Origin: Udeniomyces pyricola
Taxonomy: Eukaryota > Basidiomycota > Tremellomycetes > Cystofilobasidiales > Mrakiaceae
Length of the DNA: 64,000 nt
Assembly (NCBI GenBank): GCA_039545295.1
Contig: BCIK01000003.1
Location: forward strand, 496,001-560,000
Direction of reading: 5' to 3'
Below, piece after piece: positions 11,787-23,231 of this stretch (position 1 is the first letter of the stretch; every line of letters starts with the position of its first letter). The notes beneath the pieces are model-generated. The model had not been told where the DNA came from and did no database searches. It saw nothing but the letters and a program-made list of their open reading frames with translations. The translations under genes were made by a program, and so were the position numbers.

Positions 11787-12964
11787 ATGAAAGAAGTAAG
11801 AGGGGGGGGAGAGAGTTTTATTTGCCAACAAAAGACACAAATGACCTGGAGGCTTCGAGAGTCAATGTTAGATTGACGCCCGAGTGGACGGGACGGAAGA
11901 GGGGGGGGGGAGAGAGAAGGAGAGGATTCGATGTAAATGGGGTTTTCCAATGCTTTTTCTTGTTTTGTTTTCGCTGGTAAACCAATGAGGGAGTTTTTTT
12001 TTCTCTTCTTTCCTTTCCGGGACGTATCCCATCACATGTAAGAAACTACTAAAGCAGATCTAGCTCTTCCCTGGGCCCCCCTTGTAGCCCCNCCCCGGCC
12101 TCTTGGCCCGCCCGCCCGCCGCTGGCTGTCCAATCTGATTTTGATCGATCTTCTTGATCTAAACTAGCTGGTATCCTCAAGAGCTTGGGTACTTGGTTGA
12201 TTTATGATATATAGTAGCCTCTTTTTTTTGGGGGGGGGGGGATCTCTCATCTCTCGTCAACCTGCTCTTTCTCTACTGATCTCCCTCCCTCCCTCCCTCC
12301 TCACCCCTTCATATTCTCAATGAAAAATCGAGAGAAACACGAATGATGTCGGCTTACACCCCGCAGGGGTATGCAGTCATGAGTCAATGACGCCCAAGGA
12401 GTTATAATATATATATATATATATAAAGCGCGCGCGCGCGAAAGGATCATTCATTATAATCCTCCCCTCCCCCCCTTCCCCCCCCCCCCACCCCCTTGAT
12501 GTCTGCATCGAACGTGTCGACAAACGCGTGCCCGTCTGAACCGAGCGACATCGCAAACGAACTGAAAAGAAGAAGAACGAAGAAAAGAAAGAAGAAAAAA
12601 AAGAAGAGAGAGAAAAAAGACGAAGAAGAAGAAAAAGAAGAAAAAGAAAAGAAAAGAAAAGAAAAGAAAAAAAGCGAAGGGAAAAGAAAAAGAGGGAGAA
12701 CGGGGGATGGGGGTTTGCGTTGGGGTTCCGATGAGAGAAAGTGAGGATATTTCTTGAGATTTGAACATGTATATATATATATATATATGGATATGGAAAT
12801 TAGAGAAGATGGGTCGAGAGGAGATGATCGTTGAGTGCCTGTTTTTTTTTTTAGGAGGTACGATGGGAAGGTAAGTAAGTGGAGTGAACGTGAATGTGAA
12901 GAGTCAAAAGGGAGAAGAAGCGTGGGGAGAGGATGGGTAAGAAAGGAGTGAGTGTGGAAGTTAG
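11787..12964. other. convergent low-complexity region (possible extra 3' exon of the chromodomain gene)
   Basis: This lies between the MPP stop and the primary stop chosen for the chromodomain gene. It holds G-tracts (around 11800, 11900 and 12230), an N at 12092, an AT then GC repeat at 12406-12440, a purine-rich stretch at 12560-12715 and an AT repeat at 12769-12788. A minus-strand exon at 12561-12454, encoding a Cys/His/Arg-rich end, is an alternative tail for the chromodomain gene. Confidence 0.5.
12406..12440. repeat. compound AT and GC dinucleotide repeat
   Basis: About ten TA units are followed directly by about six GC units in the convergent intergenic region. Confidence 0.85.
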
Positions 12965-15900
12965 TCATCGAATGGGGTAAAAAGGATGGGCAACAAGAGG
13001 TCTACAGCGATTATGATTGCTTATTTGTAAAAAAAAAAAAAAAAAAAAAACGAGAAGGGGGGAGGGGGGACTGACTTCTTCTCCATCTGCGACGGCCAGG
13101 CAAAATGTGCCTTCGACTGGGGCTCGCCAGAGACAGACCTCGGGCCCGTGCGTCAACTGCATGACCCCACCGGCTGGCAACGACTCGACGACATTCGAGG
13201 CGATGTTAGTAGTTATGGCGGCGAGTGGAGTCGTAGCGGTAGTAGGGAGAATAGGAGTCGTCGCTATTGTCGTGTTGATCGTCGTCGTTGTGACCGTTGC
13301 AATTACAGGAGTTAATTCTACAATACCGTCCATAGCCATCGTCTCTACCTCTTCCTCTTCCTCCTCCTCTTCTTCTTCTTCTTCTGCTTCTCCATCATCG
13401 TCGTCGTCATCCGAAATTCCAAACGCTCCGCCATGCAGCAGCGAATGCACATAATCCGTCGCGTGCCGTAAGAGCGAATTCTGAGGGAGCTGGGTCGGTT
13501 GGAGCGTTTGCGACTCGAGTACCGATCGAGGCAGCGGCGGCGGCTGGGGCTGCTGTTGCTGTTGCTGTTGCTCTCGTAGGAACTCTGCGGAAAACGCCTG
13601 AGGAGGAGAGAGGTTGGCGAGAGGACCTGAAGCGATACTGGTGGTTGCGTCTAGAGAAGATTGGGGCGGTAGTGGAGTGGAGGGTGAAGGTGGAGTGGTT
13701 GAAGGGGAAGGGGATGGTGATGGCGACGGGGAAGGCGAAGGGGAAGGCGATGGAGAGGCAATAGCTTCGGGATTGTGATCGAGTAACGAAGAAGGGGGAT
13801 TGACAGGTTGCTCCGTCTGCGATGCACTTCGAGTCGGGAACTCTTCGGTACTTTCGAGAGTCACTGGGGATATAGTCGTTAGCAGAGGCGCGCCCAAAGG
13901 CGGAAGAGGAGGGGGAGGAGGAGAAGGAGGCGAACCCGCATCCGATCCAGAATCGTCTGATTCGCTTCCTCCGTCCGAGTCCGAGGGGCAGAACGACGAA
14001 TCATCATCACCGCCGTCAATGTCGCCTTGAAGACCCAACCCCACACTCAAATCAGCATTCCCGTCAAGGACAGCTGATCGAAGTTTGAGAAGTTCCAATT
14101 CGGCCGCGCTTCTCGCGTCCTCTTCTTGCTTGAGTGTTGCCCGAAGCTTCTCAATCTCGGCCTCAAGTCCGCTGACGCGACCAGCTTTCTGTCGGATCTC
14201 ATCCCCAGTCTTCCTCGCTACGGCCTTGAGAATTCCGACCTGAGCCTTGTAGCTATTGGCATCTCGCTCGAGGGCTTCATACCGAGCCTTCCAATTCTGG
14301 CGCGCCTGTTCCAACCCATGCTTGACCTGCCCTTGAAGTCGTTCGATGACCTCCTCGTTCTCTTGGACCTGGCGCGAGAACTGGGCGGCCATCGTACTCG
14401 ATCGATCGTATTGGACTTTGAGGTGGTCGTAGTTGGAATCGACGGTTCGGTACCGGCTTTCGAGGTGGGCAATCTTGGTGGCAGCATCGGCTTCAGCGGC
14501 GGCGAGGAGATTGTTGGTCGCGTCGAGAGACGCTTGGAGGGCGAGAATCTCGATGGTACGAGCATCGGGCTGACGAGGAAGCTGCACCACCATGATAAGG
14601 AAAGGCGAACTGATCAGTCAGAAGCAGGAGTGACCAGGATCATAGGATGATGCTCGAATCGAGTCAACTAGAGCCCAAGCCAACTCACATCTTGATTCTT
14701 CAGTCCATCGTGTTTGCTTTCGCCTACAGCTTTAGTTGGGGTGCGAACATTGTCTGGACGACAAGAAAAGAACGACAAAGAGTATGGGAGGGGGGGGGGA
14801 GAGAGAGAGAAGAAGAAGAAAAAGGAGAGAAAGAGAAGAAACAAAGAAGTCACGCACGACAGCGGTGAGCCGTTGTAACAACGTAGGGACAAGGAAGTCA
14901 ATTCAGAGTGCAAACAGAGAACGGAGCTTACCATCAACATCGTCCTCTGCCAAAGCTCCTGCGACGTCGACATCCATGATTCCACTGATTCCTTGTCCAT
15001 CATCATCGTCGTTTCCTTCCCACAACCTCTCACTCCCTTCTTTCTCGTCAGGCCCGTACTCGGAACTCCCATCGGCTCTCATGGCCGACTCGACCGCCCT
15101 CACCGCGTTCTCCTCTCGACGGCGCTTCCTCTTGGGCGACTCTTGCTCATCGTCTCGCTCTAGCTCAGCCGAAACAGCAGAGAGGGCAAACGTCTTGCGC
15201 ACCTCCGACAGGGGTCGAAGCGTCTTGGTTCCCCCTATAGCCACACCTGCAACAGCGGGACTGACAGCGGCAGCGGATGCGATGGCATGGCCAGACATGG
15301 TCTTCCTGGGTATCGGATTGGACTTGGCGAGTTTGGTCGTCGAAGGTGGCGGCTGGGAAGCCGCCAGTGCCGGGGTCGGACCGAGAGACGAATGGATGGA
15401 TGTAGCGGCTGTATTTGAAGCGGGATCCTCGACAGAGGAGGAAACGTCCACAATCTCGCGTTCCAGGTGAGGTTGGCGAGAGGATTCATCAACGAGATCT
15501 GTCTCGTGCTCGTGCTCGTCCCTCTGCTTCACGGCTCCCACCGGTTGAGAAAATTCATCGATTTGGGTGCTGTCCGGGGACGCTAGGTCTTTCCTCGCTG
15601 CGTCCTCGACGAGATTCTGCCGGAACTGGGCAATGTTCGGCTGAGGGATGGAATGGAGGGATTTGGTCGTTGTGAGGGGAATGTCTTGGTCGACGACTGG
15701 CGGAGGAGGAGTGCGGTCCTTGGGTGCAGAAGCTCGTCGAGGAGAGGGAGGTCGATTCGAAGTAAGGGATCCGTCGTGGTCAGATGATGGATGCGAGGAA
15801 GGAGCTGGGTGAAGGGGTTTCGAAGAAATAGTTGGGGGAAGTTCATGGCCGTCGTCCTCTTCGATAGATTCATCGTTTTCGGATTCGTGACCTTCGACAC

Positions 15901-17502
15901 CATGATTGCTAGGACTGGGGTGATCGATCGAATTGCCATGAAGGGGCGAAAAGTTGAGATCGTCATCATCGTCATCGTTCATCGCGTCGACAAAGTCTTG
16001 GTTGGCGTCCTCGCCATGTTCGAGGTCGATTGGCTTGTCTTCGATGTTTGATGGCGGTGATTGGCGTTCAATTGGCTCTTCGACGTCGACGTCAACCTCA
16101 GCAAACGCCATCACGTCCATCACGTCCTGCTCTATATCGTCCTCCTCTTCCTCCATCATGGCTTCCTCTGGCTCATCGATCCCTCCGTCGTGCATCTCTC
16201 CATTCTGGTGTTGGTTTACGCTCACAATCTCCTCTGTAGGCTTCTGCCCTCCGCTCTCACTCTCGTCTGGCGTGGGTGAGATGATTGCCCTTCCCTTCCC
16301 CTTGTCGAGACGGCCTTTCCGCGCAGGGACTTGCACTTCCTCCTCATCTGATGCTTCCAACGTATCGTATGCACCCTTGGTTACCGTCTTCATGTTAGGC
16401 ACGTCTACGAACAGGACCGACTCGGGCGAATTACCTTCACCCTCATTAGCTGCGGTCGCCGCTGGAGGGCTCGGTCGGGACCTTCGACGCAACGACCGAC
16501 GTCGCTCAGGACGCGTCTGACCCTCGGCCTCCGCTGGTAAAGAATTCGAATCGATCAAAACAATCTGGCTTTTCCGCTTGGATATGGGTCTTGGAGATTT
16601 CTCAGAGGATAGGCGGAGACGCGTGGCGTGAGAGGGTTTGTTGGGTTGCTGACTTTGTTCCGAATCAGACGCAAAGAAGAGTGGTTGGCGGGCGGGCGCA
16701 GCTTTGACTTTTTTGTTGGGGGGATTTGACAAGGTGATGGATGACGCTAAGTGGTAGGAGAGATGAATGGACGATGTATCCCATCAGCTTATCGATTTAC
16801 TATGATGAAGCAGCAGCAGCGACAAGCGCGTTCGGATGCGAACACGCTTGCTTTACGCGTACCTCGTCTCCTCTTTGTCGTTGCAGCCGCCGAGCTACCC
16901 CTTCTTTCCTCTCGAGGATCGAACGTGTTATCCTCTTTGGCTTGCTTCTTCTTGCGCTTCTTCTCCAAGACTTTAGCTTTGCGCAGCGCCTTCCATTCGC
17001 TCGTCAGGGCTGGCGTACAGTTGTATTTGGGCTCCCAGGTCTCTTTCCAGGGCTTTCCAGTACTAGGGTCAATTCCACTGAGAGTGAAGCGAGAGAATAA
17101 GAACAGCGAGGGATGCTAAGCTGGCGCCTCGAGTGAAGATTGAACGCGACGAGGAACGCGGAGGAGAGGAGAGGACGGGGGAAGGAGGGGATTGAACAGC
17201 AGACCGGATCCGGCTTGAAGCAACTTACGCCCACTTAACGAGGTACCCTTTCGGTCCCTCTTTGAGAATGCAGAGAGCTTCGTAGAGGGGACCGTCTGCG
17301 GCCGAGTCGAATTGGGTTTGTTGCTGAGTCTGGGATGGAGAAAGGGACGGGGCATCTCCGCTGAAAGGAAAGCAGTCTCGACGCGTCAGGATTGGGAGCG
17401 TTTGACGGAAAGAGGCACTGAGTTTGGGACGGACTGGAAGGGCAGTTGCTGGGACTGTTGCGAGTCGATGAAGGACGTTGACGGCCTGGATCGTTTTGGC
17501 AT
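12965..17502 (-). CDS. chromodomain protein with acidic linker and coiled coil
   Basis: Six exons (17502-17435, 17360-17229, 17077-16863, 16746-14932, 14753-14689, 14581-12965) give about 1303 residues. The chromodomain is near residues 45-90 (YEALCILKEGPKGYLVKWAG, then WKETWEPKYNC), with the aromatic residues expected for methyl-lysine reading. A lysine-rich nuclear segment follows, then about 600 acidic disordered residues, then a coiled coil from exon 6, then Asp/Glu/Gln-rich tracts. It is probably a nuclear chromatin reader; the exact family is unknown to me. Exon 1 is joined by a GTCCGT donor, the only nearby donor giving the right phase. The 3' end is uncertain: either translation continues through a Phe run (a 22-nt A-tract at 13029-13050) to 12965, or a GTCAGT donor after 13076 splices to 12561-12454. 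Confidence 0.75.
13029..13050. repeat. 22-nt A homopolymer at the 3' end of the chromodomain gene
   Basis: If translated on the minus strand it would encode consecutive phenylalanines. It may instead be the pyrimidine tract of a terminal intron. Confidence 0.8.
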
Positions 17503-17859
17503 GGGGATGGGTGGAGAGCGCGAGATGGCGCAAGATGGGGGGGGCAAAGGGGGCAAAGGGTGAAAGAGGAAGGGGAAGGGGGAAAGGGATCAGGCTCTCT
17601 GAATCAACTAATATCATCCAAAGAAGAAACAAGTCGATCGACCATCGACGTATCTAATATATCGACGTTCGTCAAGGCGCGTCGACGACGACGGCCGGAT
17701 GAACATGACGGCCTCACATTTATTATAAGTTCATCATTCCATTACGATATCATATCATATCATATCATACCATCGTCCACAGCAGCCATTCATCATCCGC
17801 ATCCATCAGTCTATTAGTCCATCTACTCAACCCATTCCCCAACCACAACCTCGCCCCAC
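17503..17859. promoter_or_regulatory. divergent promoter, chromodomain gene / PML1-like gene
   Basis: About 360 bases between the two start codons. A short tandem repeat of ATCAT units lies at about 17744-17770, close to the PML1 side. No gene is supported here. Confidence 0.55.
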
Positions 17860-19467
17860 ATGCCTCGCTCGCCATCTCCACCTCGCAGCCATTCTGCCAG
17901 ATCTGCCGACCGTGACCGTGACCGTGACCGCAATCGCGACCGCGACAACTCCGACCGACGCGACGGTCAAAGCATCAACCGTAACCGGCGAGACGACCGA
18001 TCCAGACCTTCCAGACCTTATACCGAGAGCGATCGGGAGAAGGAGAGAAGTGGAGATAGGAAGAGATACGACGACCAGAGGAGAAGGAGTCGAAGCCCTA
18101 GGCGAGACGGTGCACGAGGAGGAAGCAGCAGTGCGAGAGAGGTACGTCGGGATCCATCTTCTGCTTGTGGGATCTGTCAAGGAACGAGGAGTTTTCTCGT
18201 CCGTCTTTGCGGTAGGAGTAGTAGCCGGCCAAAGTGTTCAGTTGCTACTTGCTACTGATACTGATGTATGCACTTTATCGTGTCATTCGTTCTCTTTCCC
18301 TTTCAGGGTGGACCCGTCATGGACGCACCGTCTCCTCCGAAGAGGGAACCTCCCAAACCCAACTTTGCAAACTCCGGGTATGTATGCACTCGACAGCGGT
18401 AGGACAGTTAGCTGGGAGGGGAGAAGGGGAACGAGGGGGGCGTGGTCATGGTAGTGGCGGCGTAAACGAACGTTGATGCAGAGAAAGTAACCATCGACTG
18501 ATCCATTACGACACGGTCGCCCGTCTTATCTTCTTCTCAGTCTGCTTGCCGCCGAAACCAATACGAACGAACATGGCGTCTTCCTCAAGTACAACGAACC
18601 TCCAGAGGCACGTAAACCGACGCTCAATTGGCGACTCTACGTCTTCAAAGGCAAGGAGCAAGTCGGTACGTTCTCCATATCCTGCTGCCTTGTAGCCCAT
18701 CCATCCCGTCCGACTCAGTCTAATCTCATGTCTCGTGGGGTCTTTTCTATGAGCAGAGATCTTTCATATCCATCGTCAATCGGCCTATCTTGCCGGACGT
18801 GACACCCAATCCGTCGACATTCCCATCGCTCACCCTTCGTGTTCCAAGCAACATGCTGTCATCCAGTTCCGACTCATCAAGAAGCGTAACGAGTTCGGGG
18901 ACGAGACCAGTGGCGTCAAGTCTGTCCTTTTCCTTTTTTGCCCCCCCCCCCCCTTGGTTCTTTTTCTTTTCTTTCACAAGGAATGGGCTTCTAATAAGAA
19001 CCCTCCTGTGTTCAACGGAGCGTTGGTCGAGGTCGATTGGTGGAGCATACTGAGCTAACCAAGTCTTTCTCATCGATTCTATCTTAAATACGCGTTCCTC
19101 AACCCTGTGTCCTGATCCATTGTCTTTCCGTCTATCAGACCGTACATCATCGATCTCGAGAGCACCAACTCGACATATGTCAACGACAAAGAGATCCCTC
19201 CGAGCGCATACTACGAGCTTCAAGCGTCAGATGGTACGAAACCCTCTTCCCCCCCCCCCCCTTTCTTCCCTCCTAACCATCTCATTCGCTTCGAGCCGAT
19301 AGACGCCTTGATCTAATCAGGCCCTTTCCCTCCCTGTTCTGTTCTTTTTTCTCTTGTCTCCCTCCCCCCCTTCCCAATTTTCTTCTTCGACCCATCTCCT
19401 ATTGTCAGTCATCAAATTCGGTCAGAGTTCGCGCGAGTACGTCTTGCTGCACGAGGAGGCTGCCTGA
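17860..19467 (+). CDS. PML1: FHA-domain splicing factor, PML1/SNIP1 type (RES complex)
   Basis: Six exons (17860-18141, 18307-18377, 18541-18665, 18757-18919, 19139-19233, 19409-19467) give 264 residues. The first 100 residues are an Arg/Asp/Ser-rich tail, typical of nuclear RNA-processing proteins. The C-terminal part is an FHA domain (about 147-262) with the phosphopeptide-binding landmarks LAGRDT, SCSKQHAVIQF and ESTNSTYVND. This order matches human SNIP1 and yeast Pml1, a subunit of the pre-mRNA retention and splicing (RES) complex with Bud13 and Snu17. RES helps splice introns with weak 5' sites, which is relevant given the odd donors in this window. Exon 4 ends at a GTCTGT donor. The gene is divergent from the chromodomain gene. 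Confidence 0.93.
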
Positions 19468-19568
19468 TCCGGTCTTCGTCCACGCGACGACAATTCAAAA
19501 CTTTTAGGCCCGCCATCAAAAGCATCTGCATCGACGGCGATCCATTTTCCCCTCTCTGGTCTCCCCTT

Positions 19569-19604
19569 CCCCCCCCCCCCCCCCCCCCCCCCCCNNCNNC
19601 NCNN
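19569..19604. repeat. poly-C tract ending in ambiguous bases
   Basis: About 26 consecutive C residues, then a mix of C and N. True length is unknown. Confidence 0.85.
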
Positions 19605-20296
19605 ACGCGACGGTCACTTTCTAGAGCTATTCGATTCGACCGGCGAACGAGCTAGGTCAACGGACAGGGCCATTGTCTCATGAGCTAGACCGGGTCAGGA
19701 TGATGGTACTCCTACGTTGTGCATGTGTGTGAAATTGGCATGTACTTTTTTTTTTTTTTTTCTTTCGACGGTCGGTCATCATGAGAAAAAAAGAAAAAAA
19801 AAAAAAANAAAAAAAAAACCTGGTCGGGAAATCAATATAAACACGCAGATCATCGACTGATCATCTGTATTGCAGGCGATCCCGTGATCTCTCTTACGCG
19901 TCCGTCATATCTGTCTGTTCTCGTCAACTATGCACTTCAGTATGTGTATATATATATGTATAGTCAACATCTGTCGCGTCAAGACAATCTGCAAGAGTGA
20001 TTACGTTTCTCTCAAGAACGAATCTAACGCGATGATCCGCGATCATGATCGATCGAGGCTCTCTTCATTTAATCAGACAACATGCAAGATGGGGTTGGAG
20101 GGGTTAGAGGAATACAACGTTTAAACAAAACTGAAATTAGTAGACAAAGTACACGACAGCTAGCTGGTTCGAGGGAGGAGGGGGGGGGAGGGGGGTGCAA
20201 GCTCAGTCTGAGAGAAGAGTGGAAGGGTAGAGAACCGAAGCAGCAAAGGAAAGAGCGCAATAACGGACGAGCTACTTATTTCAAAGAATAAAACAG

Positions 20297-20297
<1 letters not shown>

Positions 20298-20335
<38 letters not shown>
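20298..20335. repeat. AC dinucleotide microsatellite
   Basis: About 18 AC units just downstream of the MFS transporter stop codon (3' side of the minus-strand gene). Confidence 0.9.
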
Positions 20336-20342
<7 letters not shown>

Positions 20343-20441
20343 TACAAGGGGAGAGGAAAGAGAGGAGAGGAGGGAGATGCAAGCAAATAGGCTGAGGAGA
20401 CGACTACCAAACCCCAAACTTTGAAACCCAAACAAGACAAA

Positions 20442-23231
20442 CTAGAGGGGGTACCTGAAGCCCGAGAGTTGCTGTTGCTCTGTCGGACCAGACTTGGGCA
20501 TCGGTTCACCTCGCTCGAGCTTGGCGTTTTGACGGGTAAGGTAAATCCTCGTCGCAAATGCGAACCCGATCGCTGCCGCCGCCGACGCCAAGTTGACGAG
20601 GAAAGCGACAAGGTACCGAGGGGCGAGGTTGGACTTGTAAAGGTAGCTCGTCCAGATGTTGGGGGTGTTGGCGACGGAGTTGATAAGGGCAAGGACGACG
20701 GACCGTTTGAGGGCGTTACCGGTGACCGAGGTTGAAATCCAGGACAGAGTGACGATGGAAGAGGAGTAGAAGCTGGCCGGCATGAGCATCATGGCGACGT
20801 AACGGGCGGCCGTGTTGAGGGTGGAGACAGCGATGACGTTGGCAAGGATCGTGACCAGGAGGGGAAGAACAATGTGCCAGAATCGCTACAGATAGAGAAA
20901 ATTGATTGAGTCAGCCTTTGGTGACGTGGTCCGGGGAAAAGAGCAGACAAACGAAAGCGCAAGCCTTAATGTTACCAGTACTCACATCCTGCTTCTTGTC
21001 CGAGTGGCGACCGTTGAGCATGATGCAGATGATGCAGAGGAAGTAAGGCGGCGCCGTCAGACAGTAGGTGATGTCTGAGAGACAGGAAAAGAAAGAAGAA
21101 GAAAAAAACCACGGTAAAGATGAACATTGGTCAACGTTCCGCTATCATCTTCGTTGGAGGCAAAAGTCAATCTGATTGTCAAAAACGTACTCCTCGAGTA
21201 GCCTAGCGTCTTGACGACTTGAGGGAAGAACGACGTGACTGCAGCCGCGATGTAGGTGCACATGAGAACACCAAGAAGGAGCCACTAGAGCGAGAAGGCG
21301 TATACCCGTCAGTCTGGGTCGATCACATGCCACCTCTCACTCATCCAGTTCAGGAGACTACTCACAGTCTTTGGGTCGCAAGCGGCAAGCTTAAGAGCGG
21401 TTCCGACGCTGATCGAGTCCGAATCATCCTTCTGTCCCTTCTCGGATTCGAGGGTGTAAACCAGGAAGTCTCTCTGGACCGGGGTGAACTGTAAGGTGGA
21501 TCAAAATGGACTCTGTCAGTACAGAGGCCGATTGACCATCTCCCTCAAGAAGACGATATAGGAGAAGTTGTCCGTACCTGTCGAGCGTTGTCGGGCCTGT
21601 TGGGAAGGATGAATGCCAAGACACCCGCAAGACCGACAGTCATGATACCCTCGACTGTGTGAAGAAGACGCAATAAGAGAAGGAGTAAGCCTCAATGTCT
21701 GCGTCATCAGGTCGGCGTGGACTGATCTGACCAGGCACGAACCAATAAAAAGCCATCTTCAAGAGATAGCCACATAAGTTTGCAGCAGAAGGGAGATATA
21801 GAGGGGTAGATGAAGACATGTATCACATCAGAACTTGCCGGACAAGGCAAGAAAGAAAACACTCTCGATGCAGATGGGCGAAGTGACTCACCTCCATCCC
21901 TCAATTCCATGGGCCCCATCGAGCTCCAAGATAGCGACTGCAAAGAGTCCACCTGGAAATAGGCAAAGTTTTGTTGAAGTTGGCATGTGTGTGGTACGAG
22001 CGCACAATCGTGACATAATAAAATCATAACGAACCAACGGCGTTTCCTGCCTGAGATCCCGAGTACAAGATTGCGACACGGAAGGCGAGCTGAGTCTTGG
22101 TGTACCAGCAACTAAGGAAGAAGATGGCAGCTGCAGATCACGATGCTTAATGTCAGTCAAAAAAAGTCGACAGCTATCAAATGATCGCTCGAGTTGAAGG
22201 TTGAGACCTACCTGGGAAGAAGACCTTTCGAAGGAAGCATATACCGAGTGGCCCAGGTAAAAGTCAGGTCAGAAGCTGGATGGAATTTGGCTCATGACTT
22301 GAGCACATCTTGAAGTAGCCCGACACTTACAGCTTCCGTCAGACCGAGCGCAACCCTTGCCAAAATCAAGCCGGTGTAGGAGTGTACGGCGCCAGTGCAA
22401 GCCTAGACGACCAAGTAAGGTTTCGATGTGAGTTCAAGCACACAATGCCCGTCGTGAAACGTATGGAGAAGCAGGACATGAACGTACCGAAACCATGCCC
22501 CAAAGAGCACAAGCTCCGCAGATGTAGAATCCTGGAAGAAACGCTCTATGTCAGTTCGAGGGAAGTGGAGTTCGTAAGGGCCTCACTCTCCTAGGTATGA
22601 CTGGTTTGGGCATGGGACACACCTGGGTATTTGATCTTTCCTGCAATCATGTTGGACGGGATCTGGAATGCGATGCTATAGTGAACAAAAAGCCACGCGC
22701 AGGAGGATCAGTACATGCATCGAAGAGTGCGAGCTGGAAGATTTACGTGCGAGCAAATATTGCAAACTAAGGTTACTCACTAACTGGCGAACAGGATGGC
22801 AACGACTGTCGAGTACTGAGTCGCTGACAGCCCGAGGTCCTTGTCGATGCCCGCGATTTTTGCCGTGGCGATGTTGGTACGATCTAGGTACTGTGGTTTT
22901 CCCGGGGATGAAAGAAACAAAGAAGGGGGTTGTTAACTCGAGACTTTGAGGAAAACATGCAAACAGACCGCGAATGCTTTCTCCTGCCCTTTGCGAGCCC
23001 TGTCCCTTCGATACTCACGTTCAAGATGTATAAAATGACTAGTGCTGGCATGATGAATAGGTCGACTCTTCGATATGTTGATTTGCGAAGAGCAAGCATC
23101 TCCTCGGCACCGAGATGTTGAAGCGACTCAGGCATGATGACCGCGTTGGCACTCTGGATGCCGGGTGCCTTGATGTCCTCATCGTGCGTCGTCTGGTATT
23201 CGAGCTTGGTGTCTGGTTCGTACTTGTCCAT
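20442..23231 (-). CDS. MFS transporter, anion:cation symporter (Dal5/Tna1-like) family
   Basis: Fourteen exons (23231-23019, 22890-22781, 22675-22623, 22531-22488, 22402-22331, 22224-22212, 22130-22035, 21952-21892, 21756-21743, 21654-21578, 21488-21366, 21284-21191, 21074-20986, 20885-20442) give 500 residues with about 12 hydrophobic helices. Helix 1 ends with ILYILNYLDRTNIATAK, the hallmark of the allantoate/nicotinate-type family of plasma-membrane carriers for organic anions and vitamins. The substrate cannot be read from sequence. Exons 6 and 9 are only 13 and 14 nt; skipping either would break the frame and the helices. Introns 7 and 9 have GTTCGT donors. All 13 junctions keep phase and family similarity, so the model is strong despite its fragmentation. 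Confidence 0.93.

Larger units (their letters stand above)
19468..20441. other. convergent region with homopolymers, N positions and a CA repeat
   Basis: This lies between the PML1 and MFS stop codons. It contains a C-tract of about 26 (19569-19594) running into seven N bases (19595-19604), a T-tract near 19746-19761, an A-tract near 19786-19818 with an N at 19808, and an AC repeat at 20298-20335. I see no gene. The tracts explain the sequencing ambiguity. Confidence 0.7.
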
